Of a DNA stretch of 64,000 nt, positions 7,650 through 15,706 are shown in pieces. The stretch is from assembly GCF_001465795.2 (NCBI RefSeq), contig NZ_CP013659.2, positions 3,131,001 through 3,195,000 on the forward strand, read 5' to 3'. Made by a program: the position numbers and the translations under genes. Numbering within the stretch: the first letter of the stretch is position 1; each line of letters opens with the position of its first letter. The notes under the pieces are model-generated. The model saw only the letters and a program-made list of their open reading frames with translations. It made no database searches and was not told the origin of the DNA. The stretch comes from Planococcus rifietoensis (GTDB lineage Bacteria; Bacillota; Bacilli; Bacillales_A; Planococcaceae).

Positions 7650-8936
7650 TTATTGACGGTCGATCAAATCTTGTGCGCGTTTGACGGCTGCATCCCATTC
7701 TTCTTCAGGGTCTGCCCCATTCTGCACATTTTTCAACGCGTTCAGCACTTCATTATTTACCGGGAAATATTTCACGCCTTTGAAGACGGCTGTATCGATA
7801 TCTTGCGCCGCTTCCGCGAATACAGATGACGTGACTTGGCCGCCGAAGAACTCATCTTCGTTGCCTGTGAACTCGTCCATTTCATACACAGCAGGAGCTG
7901 AAGGGAACAAGCCTTTTTCCTGGAATGATCCAAGCTGGTTGTCAGCTGACACTAGCCATTCCGTAAAGTCGTAAGCTTCCTGTGCATTTTCCGTTTCGCT
8001 TGGGATAGCTAGATAAGACCCGCCCCAGTTAGCCGCGAATTCTGTCGGCAATGTTGCCACTCTCCACTTCCCTGCTGCATCCGGCGCGTTTCCTTCCATC
8101 CAGCCTTTCAGCCAGCCTGCACCTAGTTCGACTGCAAATTCGCCCGTGTTGACGGCGTTGGCCCATTCAGGTGTCCACATTTCAAATTTGCCGACGACGC
8201 CCGCTTCGTTCAGTTCAACTGCGTAATCATAGGCTTTTTTCACATCGTTGCCTTCTTGTGCAATCAATAGTTCGCCTTCAGGATTCAAATAAGTTTCTTC
8301 TGAAGCGTCGAGATATGCTCTAAACGCCATTTCGATGCTGTCGACAAATGGCTTTCCGGTCTCTTCAAGAACTTGCAAGCCCGCTTCTTTGAAGGCTTCC
8401 GGTGAATCGATCATAGCTGATACTTCTGCAGGATCTGTTGGCAGCCCGGCTTCTTCAAAGACATCAGAACGGTAATACAAAGCCTTTGGCCCGATGTCAG
8501 TTGGCAGGCCGAAGAGGAAATCGCCTTCTTGGTTCGCTCCGGCATTCCATTTCCATTCCAAATACTCCCCTTGAACATCTTCTGCCCCTAAATCATATAA
8601 GTTTTCAAAGCTGCCTTGCGCTTCTTTGAATCGATCGAACTGGTCGACTTCGAGCATCGCGATATCAGGCGCGCCGCTTCCTGCAGACAATGAGGTAAAT
8701 AGCGCATCATGGTGTTCGGCTGTTTCTGAAACTTTCACATTGATGGTAACGTTCGGGTTTTCCGCTTCGTACGCTTCAGCTAACTCTTCATAGTTTGTGG
8801 CTCCAAACGACCAAAAATCCAGTGTCACTTCGCCGCCTTCTCCGGAACCAGCTGCCTCTTCTTCATTGCATGCTGCCAGTGTTGCGGAAAGTGCCAATGT
8901 CATTCCAAGCACAGGCCATTTTTTCATGTTCTTCAT
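7650..8936 (-). CDS. Sugar ABC transporter solute-binding lipoprotein
   Basis: The 428-residue protein starts with a signal peptide ending in the lipobox LAAC (Cys23), so it is lipid-anchored outside the membrane. A short acidic linker (NEEEAAGSGEGGE) leads into an extracellular-binding-protein family 1 fold (about 38-425). It captures the sugar and delivers it to the two permeases downstream. The ribosome site AGGGGGG lies 7 nt before the ATG. It is the first gene of the five-gene beta-glucoside operon, directly behind a promoter flanked by two palindromic operators and overlapped by a cre-like site. Confidence 0.94.
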   Translation of the reverse strand: MKNMKKWPVLGMTLALSATLAACNEEEAAGSGEGGEVTLDFWSFGATNYEELAEAYEAENPNVTINVKVSETAEHHDALFTSLSAGSGAPDIAMLEVDQFDRFKEAQGSFENLYDLGAEDVQGEYLEWKWNAGANQEGDFLFGLPTDIGPKALYYRSDVFEEAGLPTDPAEVSAMIDSPEAFKEAGLQVLEETGKPFVDSIEMAFRAYLDASEETYLNPEGELLIAQEGNDVKKAYDYAVELNEAGVVGKFEMWTPEWANAVNTGEFAVELGAGWLKGWMEGNAPDAAGKWRVATLPTEFAANWGGSYLAIPSETENAQEAYDFTEWLVSADNQLGSFQEKGLFPSAPAVYEMDEFTGNEDEFFGGQVTSSVFAEAAQDIDTAVFKGVKYFPVNNEVLNALKNVQNGADPEEEWDAAVKRAQDLIDRQ

Positions 8937-9024
8937 TTCATTTCCCCCCTATATGGTGATCGACGTGCCTCAACTAAAATGATGAGTGCTGATTCATGTT
9001 GAGCGAAAATAGTGTCCGTTTCAG

Positions 9025-9044
9025 TTAACGAAACCGGTTTCCAT
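9025..9044. promoter_or_regulatory. LacI-type operator O2 (downstream of start)
   Basis: TTAACGAAACCGGTTTCCAT holds the perfect palindrome GAAACCGGTTTC (9030-9041) with a central CG, typical of LacI-family operators. Its inverted copy at 9130-9149 matches at 19 of 20 bases. It sits about 41 bp after the predicted transcription start. Confidence 0.75.
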
Positions 9045-9063
9045 AATCGCTAAAAAAAATGAG

Positions 9064-9078
9064 TTAAACCGCTTACAT
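9064..9078 (-). promoter_or_regulatory. cre-like CcpA site over the transcription start
   Basis: On the minus strand ATGTAAGCGGTTTAA fits the cre consensus with one mismatch. It overlaps the predicted transcription start of the beta-glucoside operon, the position for carbon catabolite repression. Confidence 0.6.
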
Positions 9079-9083
9079 TTACA

Positions 9084-9111
9084 ATAATAACTCAATTTTT
9101 TCATTAATCAA
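9084..9111 (-). promoter_or_regulatory. Predicted promoter of the beta-glucoside operon
   Basis: On the minus strand TTGATT (9106-9111) and TATTAT (9084-9089) are separated by 16 bp, giving a start near 9077. A leader of about 140 nt precedes the binding-protein gene. The promoter lies between the two operators. Confidence 0.6.
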
Positions 9112-9129
9112 TCTTTTATTTTAGAAAAT

Positions 9130-9149
9130 ATGTAAACCGGTTTCGTTAA
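9130..9149. promoter_or_regulatory. LacI-type operator O1 (upstream of promoter)
   Basis: This is the inverted copy of O2, with AAACCGGTTT at 9134-9143. Palindrome centres of the two operators are 103 bp apart, close to ten helical turns, which suits repression by DNA looping. Confidence 0.75.
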
Positions 9150-9228
9150 TTCCCCGTCATTTCTAGTAAATAAGCGATAAAAATTTTTTTCTTGTCCATA
9201 CGACATTAATCGCTCGATATACAAAAAG

Positions 9229-9270
9229 AGCAATGGCTTGAAGGGAATTCAAATTCCCCAAGCCATCGCT
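9229..9270 (-). terminator. Terminator of the DUF4317 gene
   Basis: A long interrupted stem (AGCAATGGCTTG with CAAGCCATCGCT, plus inner GGGAATT/AATTCCC) lies just after the stop codon and is followed on the minus strand by CTCTTTTTG. Confidence 0.85.
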
Positions 9271-9280
9271 CCTGTACTTC

Positions 9281-10468
9281 CTACTCCAATTCTTCCTCCG
9301 CCAACAACTTAAACCCTTCCACGACCGTATCCTCTTCGACTTCGATCAGGATGCAGCGCCGGCCGTTGTAATTGACTTGTTTGACGTAACGTAAGTCTTC
9401 GGGGCCGATCTTGATTTCCGCGATTTTCGTGTTGATCTTGATCGATTTGGCCCCGTATTTCGGCACGATGTGGCTCGCTTTCATTTCGTACTGGCGGTCA
9501 TCGGTCACTTGCTGGAAAGCCTGTTCCACTTTCTCGGTGCTGATGTCTTTGATGCCGCTTGCCTTCAAGACGCGTTCGACTTCCTTGGAATCGAGCATCG
9601 GCGCCGGCTCGTCCTCATCTTCCGCTTCCACTTCGAGCATGCTGTTGATCTCATCGTAGACGCCCGCCAGCGTTCTCGAATTGACCTCATCACCGATCAC
9701 CTGCTTGACGATTTCTTCAAACACCACTTTATCGTCTTCAGCGGTGGTGATTTCGTCGCCGTTCAGCACGTTTTCGATAAACTGGAAATCCGGCTTATTG
9801 GCCTTCGCCGCCGAATACAGGATGCGGTTGACGTCTGCGGCATTGTTCGTGAAGCTCGGGAACAAGAAACCGCCGACTGGGGATGACAGTTTGATGACCG
9901 GGTCCGCCATGATGTTCGACTTGAATTCCTTTTCGACAAAATCAAACACCAGTGACGATTTCGGCAGCTCGGTCTGGTTCATGCTGCTGAGGACAAATGG
10001 CGTCGTGTATACCTCGTCGCGCATGGCGGCTTCCGTCTCGTCAGGTTCGCGTTTCGTCGTCTTGAAATACGTGCCGCGGATGAAAGTGATGACCATGTCT
10101 TTCTCGTATGGCGTTTCCTCGACCATCTTCAAGGCGACGCGCTGCATATTGTCTTTCCAGCCCTCTGCATCGTCCGCGTGAAGCCCTTCGTATAGTAAAT
10201 GCTGCGTATGGTCCGCTTGCCCTTCTTCCGGGCGCTGAAACTTCACTTCGAACAGCTTAATGTCGAGCTTGCCCGCGAGCACTTTCTTGAAATTGGCCAA
10301 AAACAGCTCTTGCTGCTCCCGATCGAGCAAGGAAAACGAACGGCTTTCCTCGTGGAAGATCTCGCTTGTGTCCTGTTTGATATATACGTTGTAAATCTCG
10401 GCGATTTTCAGTAAATCCGTCTCCAGCTTGAACTGCTTGCGGATTTCGGCAATGTCTTTTTTGTTCAT
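9281..10468 (-). CDS. DUF4317 family protein of unknown function
   Basis: The 395-residue soluble protein begins MNKKDIAEIRKQFK, the family's usual start. It has no signal peptide or membrane segment and is rich in acidic residues, with a run of Glu and Asp around residue 285. The start chosen is the ATG at 10468. An earlier in-frame ATG at 10552 lies inside the terminator hairpin of the upstream gene, so it is rejected. The ribosome site is weak (GGAAATAGAG). The family is common in Bacillota but I know no function for it. The gene appears monocistronic between two terminators. Confidence 0.85.
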   Translation of the reverse strand: MNKKDIAEIRKQFKLETDLLKIAEIYNVYIKQDTSEIFHEESRSFSLLDREQQELFLANFKKVLAGKLDIKLFEVKFQRPEEGQADHTQHLLYEGLHADDAEGWKDNMQRVALKMVEETPYEKDMVITFIRGTYFKTTKREPDETEAAMRDEVYTTPFVLSSMNQTELPKSSLVFDFVEKEFKSNIMADPVIKLSSPVGGFLFPSFTNNAADVNRILYSAAKANKPDFQFIENVLNGDEITTAEDDKVVFEEIVKQVIGDEVNSRTLAGVYDEINSMLEVEAEDEDEPAPMLDSKEVERVLKASGIKDISTEKVEQAFQQVTDDRQYEMKASHIVPKYGAKSIKINTKIAEIKIGPEDLRYVKQVNYNGRRCILIEVEEDTVVEGFKLLAEEELE

Positions 10469-10512
10469 CTCTATTTCCAACTCCCAGCTAGTAAAATCCA
10501 TATGGTGCAAAA

Positions 10513-10549
10513 AAAGAGCATCCAAGCCAATTCGCTTTGGACACTCTTT
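10513..10549 (-). terminator. Terminator of the AEC carrier gene
   Basis: AAAGAG pairs with CTCTTT and TCCAA with TTGGA in one hairpin; on the minus strand it is followed by seven T residues. It separates the carrier gene from the DUF4317 gene. Confidence 0.8.
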
Positions 10550-10613
10550 CATTATAACAAGATTTCATCAGGAAACCGGGATTGCCCCTAGATGATTTCC
10601 AAATCATTGGTGT

Positions 10614-11519
10614 TCACAAGACCAGCAGTAATGCCGGAATGGTAACGATGCTTGCCAAGGTGCTGACGAACATCGCACTCGACACCATATCCGGATTCAT
10701 ATTGAATTTCATGGCCAACAGCGTCGTCGTGGCAGCAGCCGGAGTCGCCGCAGAAATCAGCAGCACCTTCGCTTCCAACGACCCTGCCGGATACAGCCAG
10801 GCCAGCAGCACGAACGCGATTGCCGGGAACGCGGCCAATTTCAGCACAGCCGCGGTCCCAATAAACTTCAGTACGGTTTTGATCTGAATCGATGCCAAGG
10901 TGATTCCGAGCAGTGTCAACAGCACCGGCACCGCCGCCTGCCCAAGCAAGCCCGTCGCATTGCCGAGCGCCTCAGGAACTCCTATGCCCGCTATTTTCAG
11001 AACCAGCCCGATCGTGATGGCAATAAACCCAGGCATGCGGATGATGGTAATGAAAATCGCTTTCTTCGACACATCGGCATGATTCGAAGCGTAGAAAATG
11101 CCAGCCGAATTCATCAGCAAAGATTGCATGACGACGTAAATAATGGCAATCGCCATCCCCTCGTCCCCGAAGGCGAACAACACGATCGGCAAGCCGTAAT
11201 TCCCGGTGTTCGGAAACGCGCTCGCGAGCATCATCGTGTTGCGGTACGACAGATTCCATCCAAACACGATGCCAAGAAGCTGAATCAGCACCGCAAACAA
11301 GACGAACAACAACACCGCAAACAGCACGATCCGCCCTAAATCTCCCAAATCCAACGAGGAGGTCGTGACGGAATGGAAAAATAACGCCGGGCTGAACACG
11401 TAGATGCACAAATCCGACACCGGTTTTGTCTGGATGTCCATGAACCGGCCGACGAAAAACCCGATGCCGAGCAAAATAAAGACCGGCAAAATGACATTGA
11501 TGATTTCACTGACAATCAC
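10614..11519 (-). CDS. AEC (auxin efflux carrier) family transporter
   Basis: The 301-residue protein is almost entirely hydrophobic, with about ten membrane helices in two halves, typical of AEC carriers (Mem_trans). Bacterial members move malate, other carboxylates or amino-acid derivatives, but the substrate cannot be read here. The next gene upstream is a 2-hydroxycarboxylate transporter, which hints at an organic-acid theme. The start is probably the GTG at 11519 with GGAGAG 8 nt upstream; another GTG at 11528 lies directly against that site. Only 61 nt separate it from the upstream transporter gene, so co-transcription is possible. Confidence 0.88.
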   Translation of the reverse strand: MIVSEIINVILPVFILLGIGFFVGRFMDIQTKPVSDLCIYVFSPALFFHSVTTSSLDLGDLGRIVLFAVLLFVLFAVLIQLLGIVFGWNLSYRNTMMLASAFPNTGNYGLPIVLFAFGDEGMAIAIIYVVMQSLLMNSAGIFYASNHADVSKKAIFITIIRMPGFIAITIGLVLKIAGIGVPEALGNATGLLGQAAVPVLLTLLGITLASIQIKTVLKFIGTAAVLKLAAFPAIAFVLLAWLYPAGSLEAKVLLISAATPAAATTTLLAMKFNMNPDMVSSAMFVSTLASIVTIPALLLVL

Positions 11520-11580
11520 GGCGTTCACTCTCCATCAGAAAGAGGGAAAGGATTTCTCCCCTCCCCCAAAGTTTAATTTA

Positions 11581-12888
11581 TTAAATGAAAAACGGGATAA
11601 ACACACTGGCGAGTAATAAGATCAACGCGCCGCCGAGACGGGACGAAATTTGCGCAAATGGCATCAATTCCATGCGTCTTGCCGCAGACAGCACCGCGAC
11701 ATCGCCCGTTCCGCCCATATTCGCCATACACAACCCTGCTGTGATAGCCGCTTCGATCGGGTAGAAGCCCATGAATTTCCCGACGACGCCGGCACCGATG
11801 ACAGCACCGATGACAACGGCTAAGACGATGAGCACGTATTGGATGCTCAAGGCATTCAGCACGGCTTCAAGATCCGTATACGCGACCCCAATGCCTACTA
11901 GCAAAGCGTTGGTCCAGTTGCGCGCCACGAATTCATACCACTGGCTTGCGCCTTCTACGATAATTTCCGGCATGACGTTCGCGACTTTGAGCAATGCCAC
12001 CAAAACGATCATGATCGCGTACGGATGAAGCGGGATAAAATCGCCCAATAAATTCCCTAAAATATAGAACGACACCGCAGCCAAGACGCCGATTCCCATT
12101 TTGGCCAAATCGTAGCTCGGCGTTTCTTTTTTCTCGTAATGGAAATTGCGGATCAGCTGGCCATTCCCCGTCAAGCTCGGGTATTTATCACCGATCAAAT
12201 TCAATACACTCGCCAAGATGATGGCGAAGACATTCCCAAGTGCCAAAGCCGGCACTAAAATCGACAGGTAATACCCGGGTTCATTGCCCAGCATTTCCGA
12301 ATAAACTTGAGACATCGGCACAGCGCCTGCACCCATGCCGCCGCCCATGATTGGCATGGCGATGACGAGCACCGCTTCCTGGACGCTAAAGCCCAATACC
12401 ATCCCGACCAACGCAGCCAGGCCAACCGCTCCTGCCACCGCAGCGAGCAATGGCAAGGCATAGCGGACGCCCGCTTTCACCAGGATCTTCGATTCCATCC
12501 CCAAAATACTGCCGGTAATTAAAGCCGCAATATAGAAGTTGAGGAAATCGCCGTCTTTCATGAATTCCGTAATGCCTGCCGTTGTGCTTTCAGGCATAAG
12601 TCCACTATAGACCATATAAGCGGATCCGAAAATAGCGACAATCGCGCCGCCTCCGAGGAACGTGCGGACGATTGGCATATGATTGCCGAACCAGCCCAAT
12701 AATTCACCAAGCACCATGGTAATGAGCAAGGCGCCGATCATGCCGGCCGGCAAGTTTTCGGTGTACATCGCATAGATCGCAATCGCTGCGAAAACCCCGA
12801 ACCATAGAATCGGCATATTGAAAATCGTGAATTTGTCTTTCAAATTTCTCGCCGGCAACTGCGGCGGAACCTTATTTGTTTCCTTCAT
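11581..12888 (-). CDS. 2-Hydroxycarboxylate transporter (2HCT; malate/citrate symporter)
   Basis: The 435-residue protein has about eleven membrane helices and the two signature loops of the 2HCT family, GGGMGAGAVPMSQ near residue 195 and GGTGDVAVLSAARRM near 395. These form the re-entrant loops of CitS, MaeN and CimH. It takes up malate, citrate or related 2-hydroxyacids with sodium or protons. GAGGTG stands 7 nt before the ATG. A CitB/DcuR-type two-component system is encoded directly upstream on the same strand, matching the arrangement used to induce maeN or citrate genes. A cre site and a phased direct repeat lie in its promoter region. Confidence 0.95.
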   Translation of the reverse strand: MKETNKVPPQLPARNLKDKFTIFNMPILWFGVFAAIAIYAMYTENLPAGMIGALLITMVLGELLGWFGNHMPIVRTFLGGGAIVAIFGSAYMVYSGLMPESTTAGITEFMKDGDFLNFYIAALITGSILGMESKILVKAGVRYALPLLAAVAGAVGLAALVGMVLGFSVQEAVLVIAMPIMGGGMGAGAVPMSQVYSEMLGNEPGYYLSILVPALALGNVFAIILASVLNLIGDKYPSLTGNGQLIRNFHYEKKETPSYDLAKMGIGVLAAVSFYILGNLLGDFIPLHPYAIMIVLVALLKVANVMPEIIVEGASQWYEFVARNWTNALLVGIGVAYTDLEAVLNALSIQYVLIVLAVVIGAVIGAGVVGKFMGFYPIEAAITAGLCMANMGGTGDVAVLSAARRMELMPFAQISSRLGGALILLLASVFIPFFI

Positions 12889-12925
12889 CGTTGGACACCT
12901 CGTTTTCTTGAGCTTGCGCCATTCA

Positions 12926-12940
12926 GGTAAGCGCTTTCAA
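12926..12940 (-). promoter_or_regulatory. cre site upstream of the 2HCT gene
   Basis: On the minus strand TTGAAAGCGCTTACC matches the cre consensus except for the last base, and has the palindromic core AAAGCGCTT. It lies 38-52 bp before the start codon, so CcpA repression of organic-acid uptake is likely. Confidence 0.7.
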
Positions 12941-12955
12941 TGTATTTCATATTTT

Positions 12956-12972
12956 AGACAAATTTCAGACAA
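12956..12972 (-). promoter_or_regulatory. Phased direct repeat, candidate response-regulator site
   Basis: On the minus strand TTGTCT occurs twice, 11 bp apart (12967-12972 and 12956-12961), just upstream of the cre site. One-turn direct repeats near a promoter are typical of response-regulator dimers. The neighbouring CitB-type regulator is the obvious candidate. Confidence 0.5.
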
Positions 12973-13010
12973 CTTCTAGCTTATGAAAGTATTGGTTTTA
13001 TTGTAATTAA

Positions 13011-13037
13011 AAAAAGCAGCCGCATTGGCTGCTTTTT
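13011..13037. terminator. Bidirectional terminator-like hairpin
   Basis: AAAAAGCAGCC pairs with GGCTGCTTTTT around a 5-nt loop. It separates the two-component genes from the 2HCT promoter; on the minus strand it ends the regulator transcript. Confidence 0.85.
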
Positions 13038-13061
13038 TTGAGTGTCGCGAAACCGTATTTT

Positions 13062-13175
13062 CCGAAGCTTATTGCTCGCTTTCCACGGGCTCGCGCCCAA
13101 GCCTCCTCAGCCGCTTCACTGCTTGCGGGGTCTCGGTCGTCTCGCTATTCCGTTGGAGTCGAGCAAACGCTTCTC
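13062..13175 (-). repeat. GC-rich imperfect palindromic repeat (type A, inverted)
   Basis: Read on the minus strand, this stretch resembles the elements at 24193-24325 and 42958-43145, sharing segments such as GAAGCGGCTGA and CCCGTGGAAAGCGAGC. It fills most of the space between the response-regulator gene and the terminator. No reading frame in it looks like a gene. Confidence 0.6.
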
Positions 13176-13241
13176 CAAACACTCAGACATCTCACTGAAC
13201 TATTAGATGACGCAATGTTTTCCAAAGCCCCACCTTAACCC

Positions 13242-13958
13242 TCAAAGATAAGGATCGAGACGATGTGCGTTTTCCGGCGCCACACGGTATTGATAGATAG
13301 GCCGGCCGACGCCGTAGGTCAAATCTTCCTGCAAATAGCCGATGGCGCTGAGGAATTTCAGGTATTTCCGGACGGAGACCCTGGAAATGTGGGCTGACTG
13401 CGCCAGTTCATCTGTTGAAAACACCGCAGCTTCGTTCGCCAGGATCACTTGCTGGATGGTCTGCAGCGTTCCTTTTGTCAGCCCTTTCGGCAATGATTGC
13501 ACCGTGGCTGATGTAGAAGTGGCTGGCTGTTTTCTGCCGAGCAGGCTGTCGATTTCCTGCTGGCTGATTTGTTTATTATCGTTCAGTTTATGGAAATGTT
13601 TTTGGTATTGCAGCAGCGCTTCCTGGAAACGGCTGAACTCGAAGGGCTTGATCAAATAATCGGAAGCCCCGAGCCTCAAGGCGTGCTGGATTTGCTGGAT
13701 TTCAGAGGCTGCCGTGATCAAGATGACGTCAAGGTCCTGCTGTTGTTCGCGGAGCATCTGCAAAAATTCGATGCCGGTGAGTCCCGGCATGTGGATGTCG
13801 AGCAATACCAAATCGATGTCCGACTCCGCGAGGATCGCGATGGCCTGCTGGGCGTTTTCGGCGGCGCCGATCACCTCAAAGCCTTCCATGCGCCCGACAA
13901 ATTGTCGGTTCAAGGCAGCCACCATTGGGTCATCTTCTACTATCATTACCTTAATCAT
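13242..13958 (-). CDS. Response regulator, CitB/DcuR family
   Basis: The 238-residue protein has an N-terminal receiver domain (about 1-120) with the phosphoacceptor Asp54 in LVLLDIHMPG and Lys near 104 in YLIKPF. The C-terminal helix-turn-helix includes FSTDELAQSAHISRVSVRKYLKFL. This family controls citrate, malate and fumarate uptake genes. The start chosen is the ATG at 13958, with AAGGGGTG 6 nt upstream; it overlaps the kinase gene's end by 8 bp, so translation is coupled. The likely target is the 2HCT transporter just downstream. Confidence 0.93.
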   Translation of the reverse strand: MIKVMIVEDDPMVAALNRQFVGRMEGFEVIGAAENAQQAIAILAESDIDLVLLDIHMPGLTGIEFLQMLREQQQDLDVILITAASEIQQIQHALRLGASDYLIKPFEFSRFQEALLQYQKHFHKLNDNKQISQQEIDSLLGRKQPATSTSATVQSLPKGLTKGTLQTIQQVILANEAAVFSTDELAQSAHISRVSVRKYLKFLSAIGYLQEDLTYGVGRPIYQYRVAPENAHRLDPYL

Positions 13959-15564
13959 CTGTTTCACCCCTTGCTTCATACGGCAGCACCAACTCGAACG
14001 TCGTACCTTCGTTTTTCTCGGAGGCCACTTCAATCGAACCTTCGAGTTGGTCTACGCTATTTTTCACCAAATGCAATCCGAATCCGCGGTGGTAGCCTTC
14101 CTTACTGGAGACGCCTTTTTCGAACATTGTTTCCTGCAATTCCTCGTCGATCCCCGTTCCTGTATCGCTGATCGTGATCGTCAGCAATTCATCGATATAG
14201 GAAAACGCGGCATGCACCTGCTTGTGTTCGGTCGCTTGGACATTGTCGATCGCGTTGTCGACCACATTGCCAATGATCGTGATCAACTCGTGCGTGACCG
14301 CCGGATCGTCCGGTTTTGGGATATCGGTCTCGCAGCTGATCGAAAGATTCACTTGCGCTTCTCTCGCGAAACTGATTTTCCCGAGAATAAAGCCTGCTAG
14401 CACCGGGTCCTTAATGGAGCGCGTCACATTGCCGACTTCCACGGCCTGGTGGTCGACCAACTTCGCGATAAACTGCGACACTTGCTCGTATTGCTCCATT
14501 TTAATCAAGCCGAGCAAGACATGCAGTTGATTCATGAATTCATGCGACTGCGCCCGTAAAGTCTCTGCGTACATCTCGACGCCGGTCAATTGTTCGGCAA
14601 GCAAGTCGATTTCCGTCTTGTCCCGGAATGTCACCATTGCGCCGATCACTTGGTCATTCACCAATAAAGGCACTTGGTTCGACAAGATCGACAGGCCATT
14701 AAGCTCCTGCTCTTCATCCAAAACGGTATGTTTTTCAAGCAATACACGTTGCGTGTTGAGGCCTGGCAAAAAGTCATGGATCTCCTTGCCGATCGGCTCA
14801 CGGCCCGTGAAGCCCGCTTTTTCGAACAGCTCTCTCGCCGACCGGTTGGCGAGCATGATACGCGAATTTTGATCGATCGCGATAACGCCTTCGTAAACGG
14901 AATGAAGCATCTGGTTGCGTTCTTCATGGATGCGCGCAATTTCGGGAGGCTCCAGCCCGAACAGGCTCTTTTTGATATATCGCGCTAAAAACAATGCGCC
15001 GATGATGCCGAACAACAAGCCTGTCAGCGAACCGATCCAGATGGTCTGCCGGTTTTGCCCGACCGCCGCTTCTACTTCCTCCAAGGAAATACCGACCGAG
15101 ACTGCACCGATTTGATTATCGTCTTCATCAAACACCGGCGTGAACGCACGGACCGATTGCCCGAGCGTCCCTTCCGCCCGCGAGGTGTATTCTTCGCCTG
15201 CTAGCACACGGAGTTCATCGCCACCGGCAAACGCCTTGCCGATATTGTCCGGATTCGGATGCGATTTGCGGATGCCGTCCATATCCATGACGACGACAAA
15301 TGACACGTCAGCGGCTTGTTGCACGGCCAGCGCATAATCCTGTATATTCGCTTCCGCCGCTTCCCTCTCCAAGCCCTGATGAATGACTTGCGATTCCGCA
15401 GCGGTCCGTGAAATGCTGACGGCTTTATCTTCCAGCTGCTGCTCGATCCGGTCGCCCGATGTATCGGCCACCAACAGATTGGTGATCACGAGCGACACCA
15501 ACACCACCAAAAGCACAAACGAGATAATGATCGTACTTAATTTAAATCGTGACAAAAACGCCAT
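13951..15564 (-). CDS. Sensor histidine kinase, CitA/DcuS family
   Basis: The protein (about 537 residues) has a first membrane helix at about 8-28, an extracytoplasmic PAS-like ligand domain (about 35-165), a second helix (about 170-190), a cytoplasmic PAS domain (about 210-320), a SpoB-type dimerisation region with the phospho-His in QSHEFMNQLH, and an ATPase domain with N-box NVVDNAIDN. DcuS, CitA and MalK relatives bind C4-dicarboxylates or citrate outside the cell. The start is the ATG at 15564 with GAGGTG upstream; an ATG four codons earlier has a poorer site. It forms an operon with the regulator and serves the adjacent 2HCT transporter. Confidence 0.93.
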   Translation of the reverse strand: MAFLSRFKLSTIIISFVLLVVLVSLVITNLLVADTSGDRIEQQLEDKAVSISRTAAESQVIHQGLEREAAEANIQDYALAVQQAADVSFVVVMDMDGIRKSHPNPDNIGKAFAGGDELRVLAGEEYTSRAEGTLGQSVRAFTPVFDEDDNQIGAVSVGISLEEVEAAVGQNRQTIWIGSLTGLLFGIIGALFLARYIKKSLFGLEPPEIARIHEERNQMLHSVYEGVIAIDQNSRIMLANRSARELFEKAGFTGREPIGKEIHDFLPGLNTQRVLLEKHTVLDEEQELNGLSILSNQVPLLVNDQVIGAMVTFRDKTEIDLLAEQLTGVEMYAETLRAQSHEFMNQLHVLLGLIKMEQYEQVSQFIAKLVDHQAVEVGNVTRSIKDPVLAGFILGKISFAREAQVNLSISCETDIPKPDDPAVTHELITIIGNVVDNAIDNVQATEHKQVHAAFSYIDELLTITISDTGTGIDEELQETMFEKGVSSKEGYHRGFGLHLVKNSVDQLEGSIEVASEKNEGTTFELVLPYEARGETDD

Positions 15565-15663
15565 GATGCACCTCATTCTTTACTGCGAAAAAATTCTTGT
15601 AAACAGATGTTTCTACTATAAGCCAAATCCGCCCTAAAGAAAATCGTGGGAATGAATCAAAAA

Positions 15664-15692
15664 AAGCAACTGCATGAAAAATGCAGCTGCTT
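15664..15692 (-). terminator. Terminator of the NAD(P)-binding protein gene
   Basis: AAGCAACTGCAT pairs with ATGCAGCTGCTT (one mismatch) around five bases, followed on the minus strand by seven T residues. Confidence 0.85.
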
Positions 15693-15706
15693 GGCGTGTC
15701 AGTGAT

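Noticed and set aside
13569..14400. Long plus-strand frames opposite the two-component genes
   Set aside because: Antisense shadows of confident genes with biased composition.
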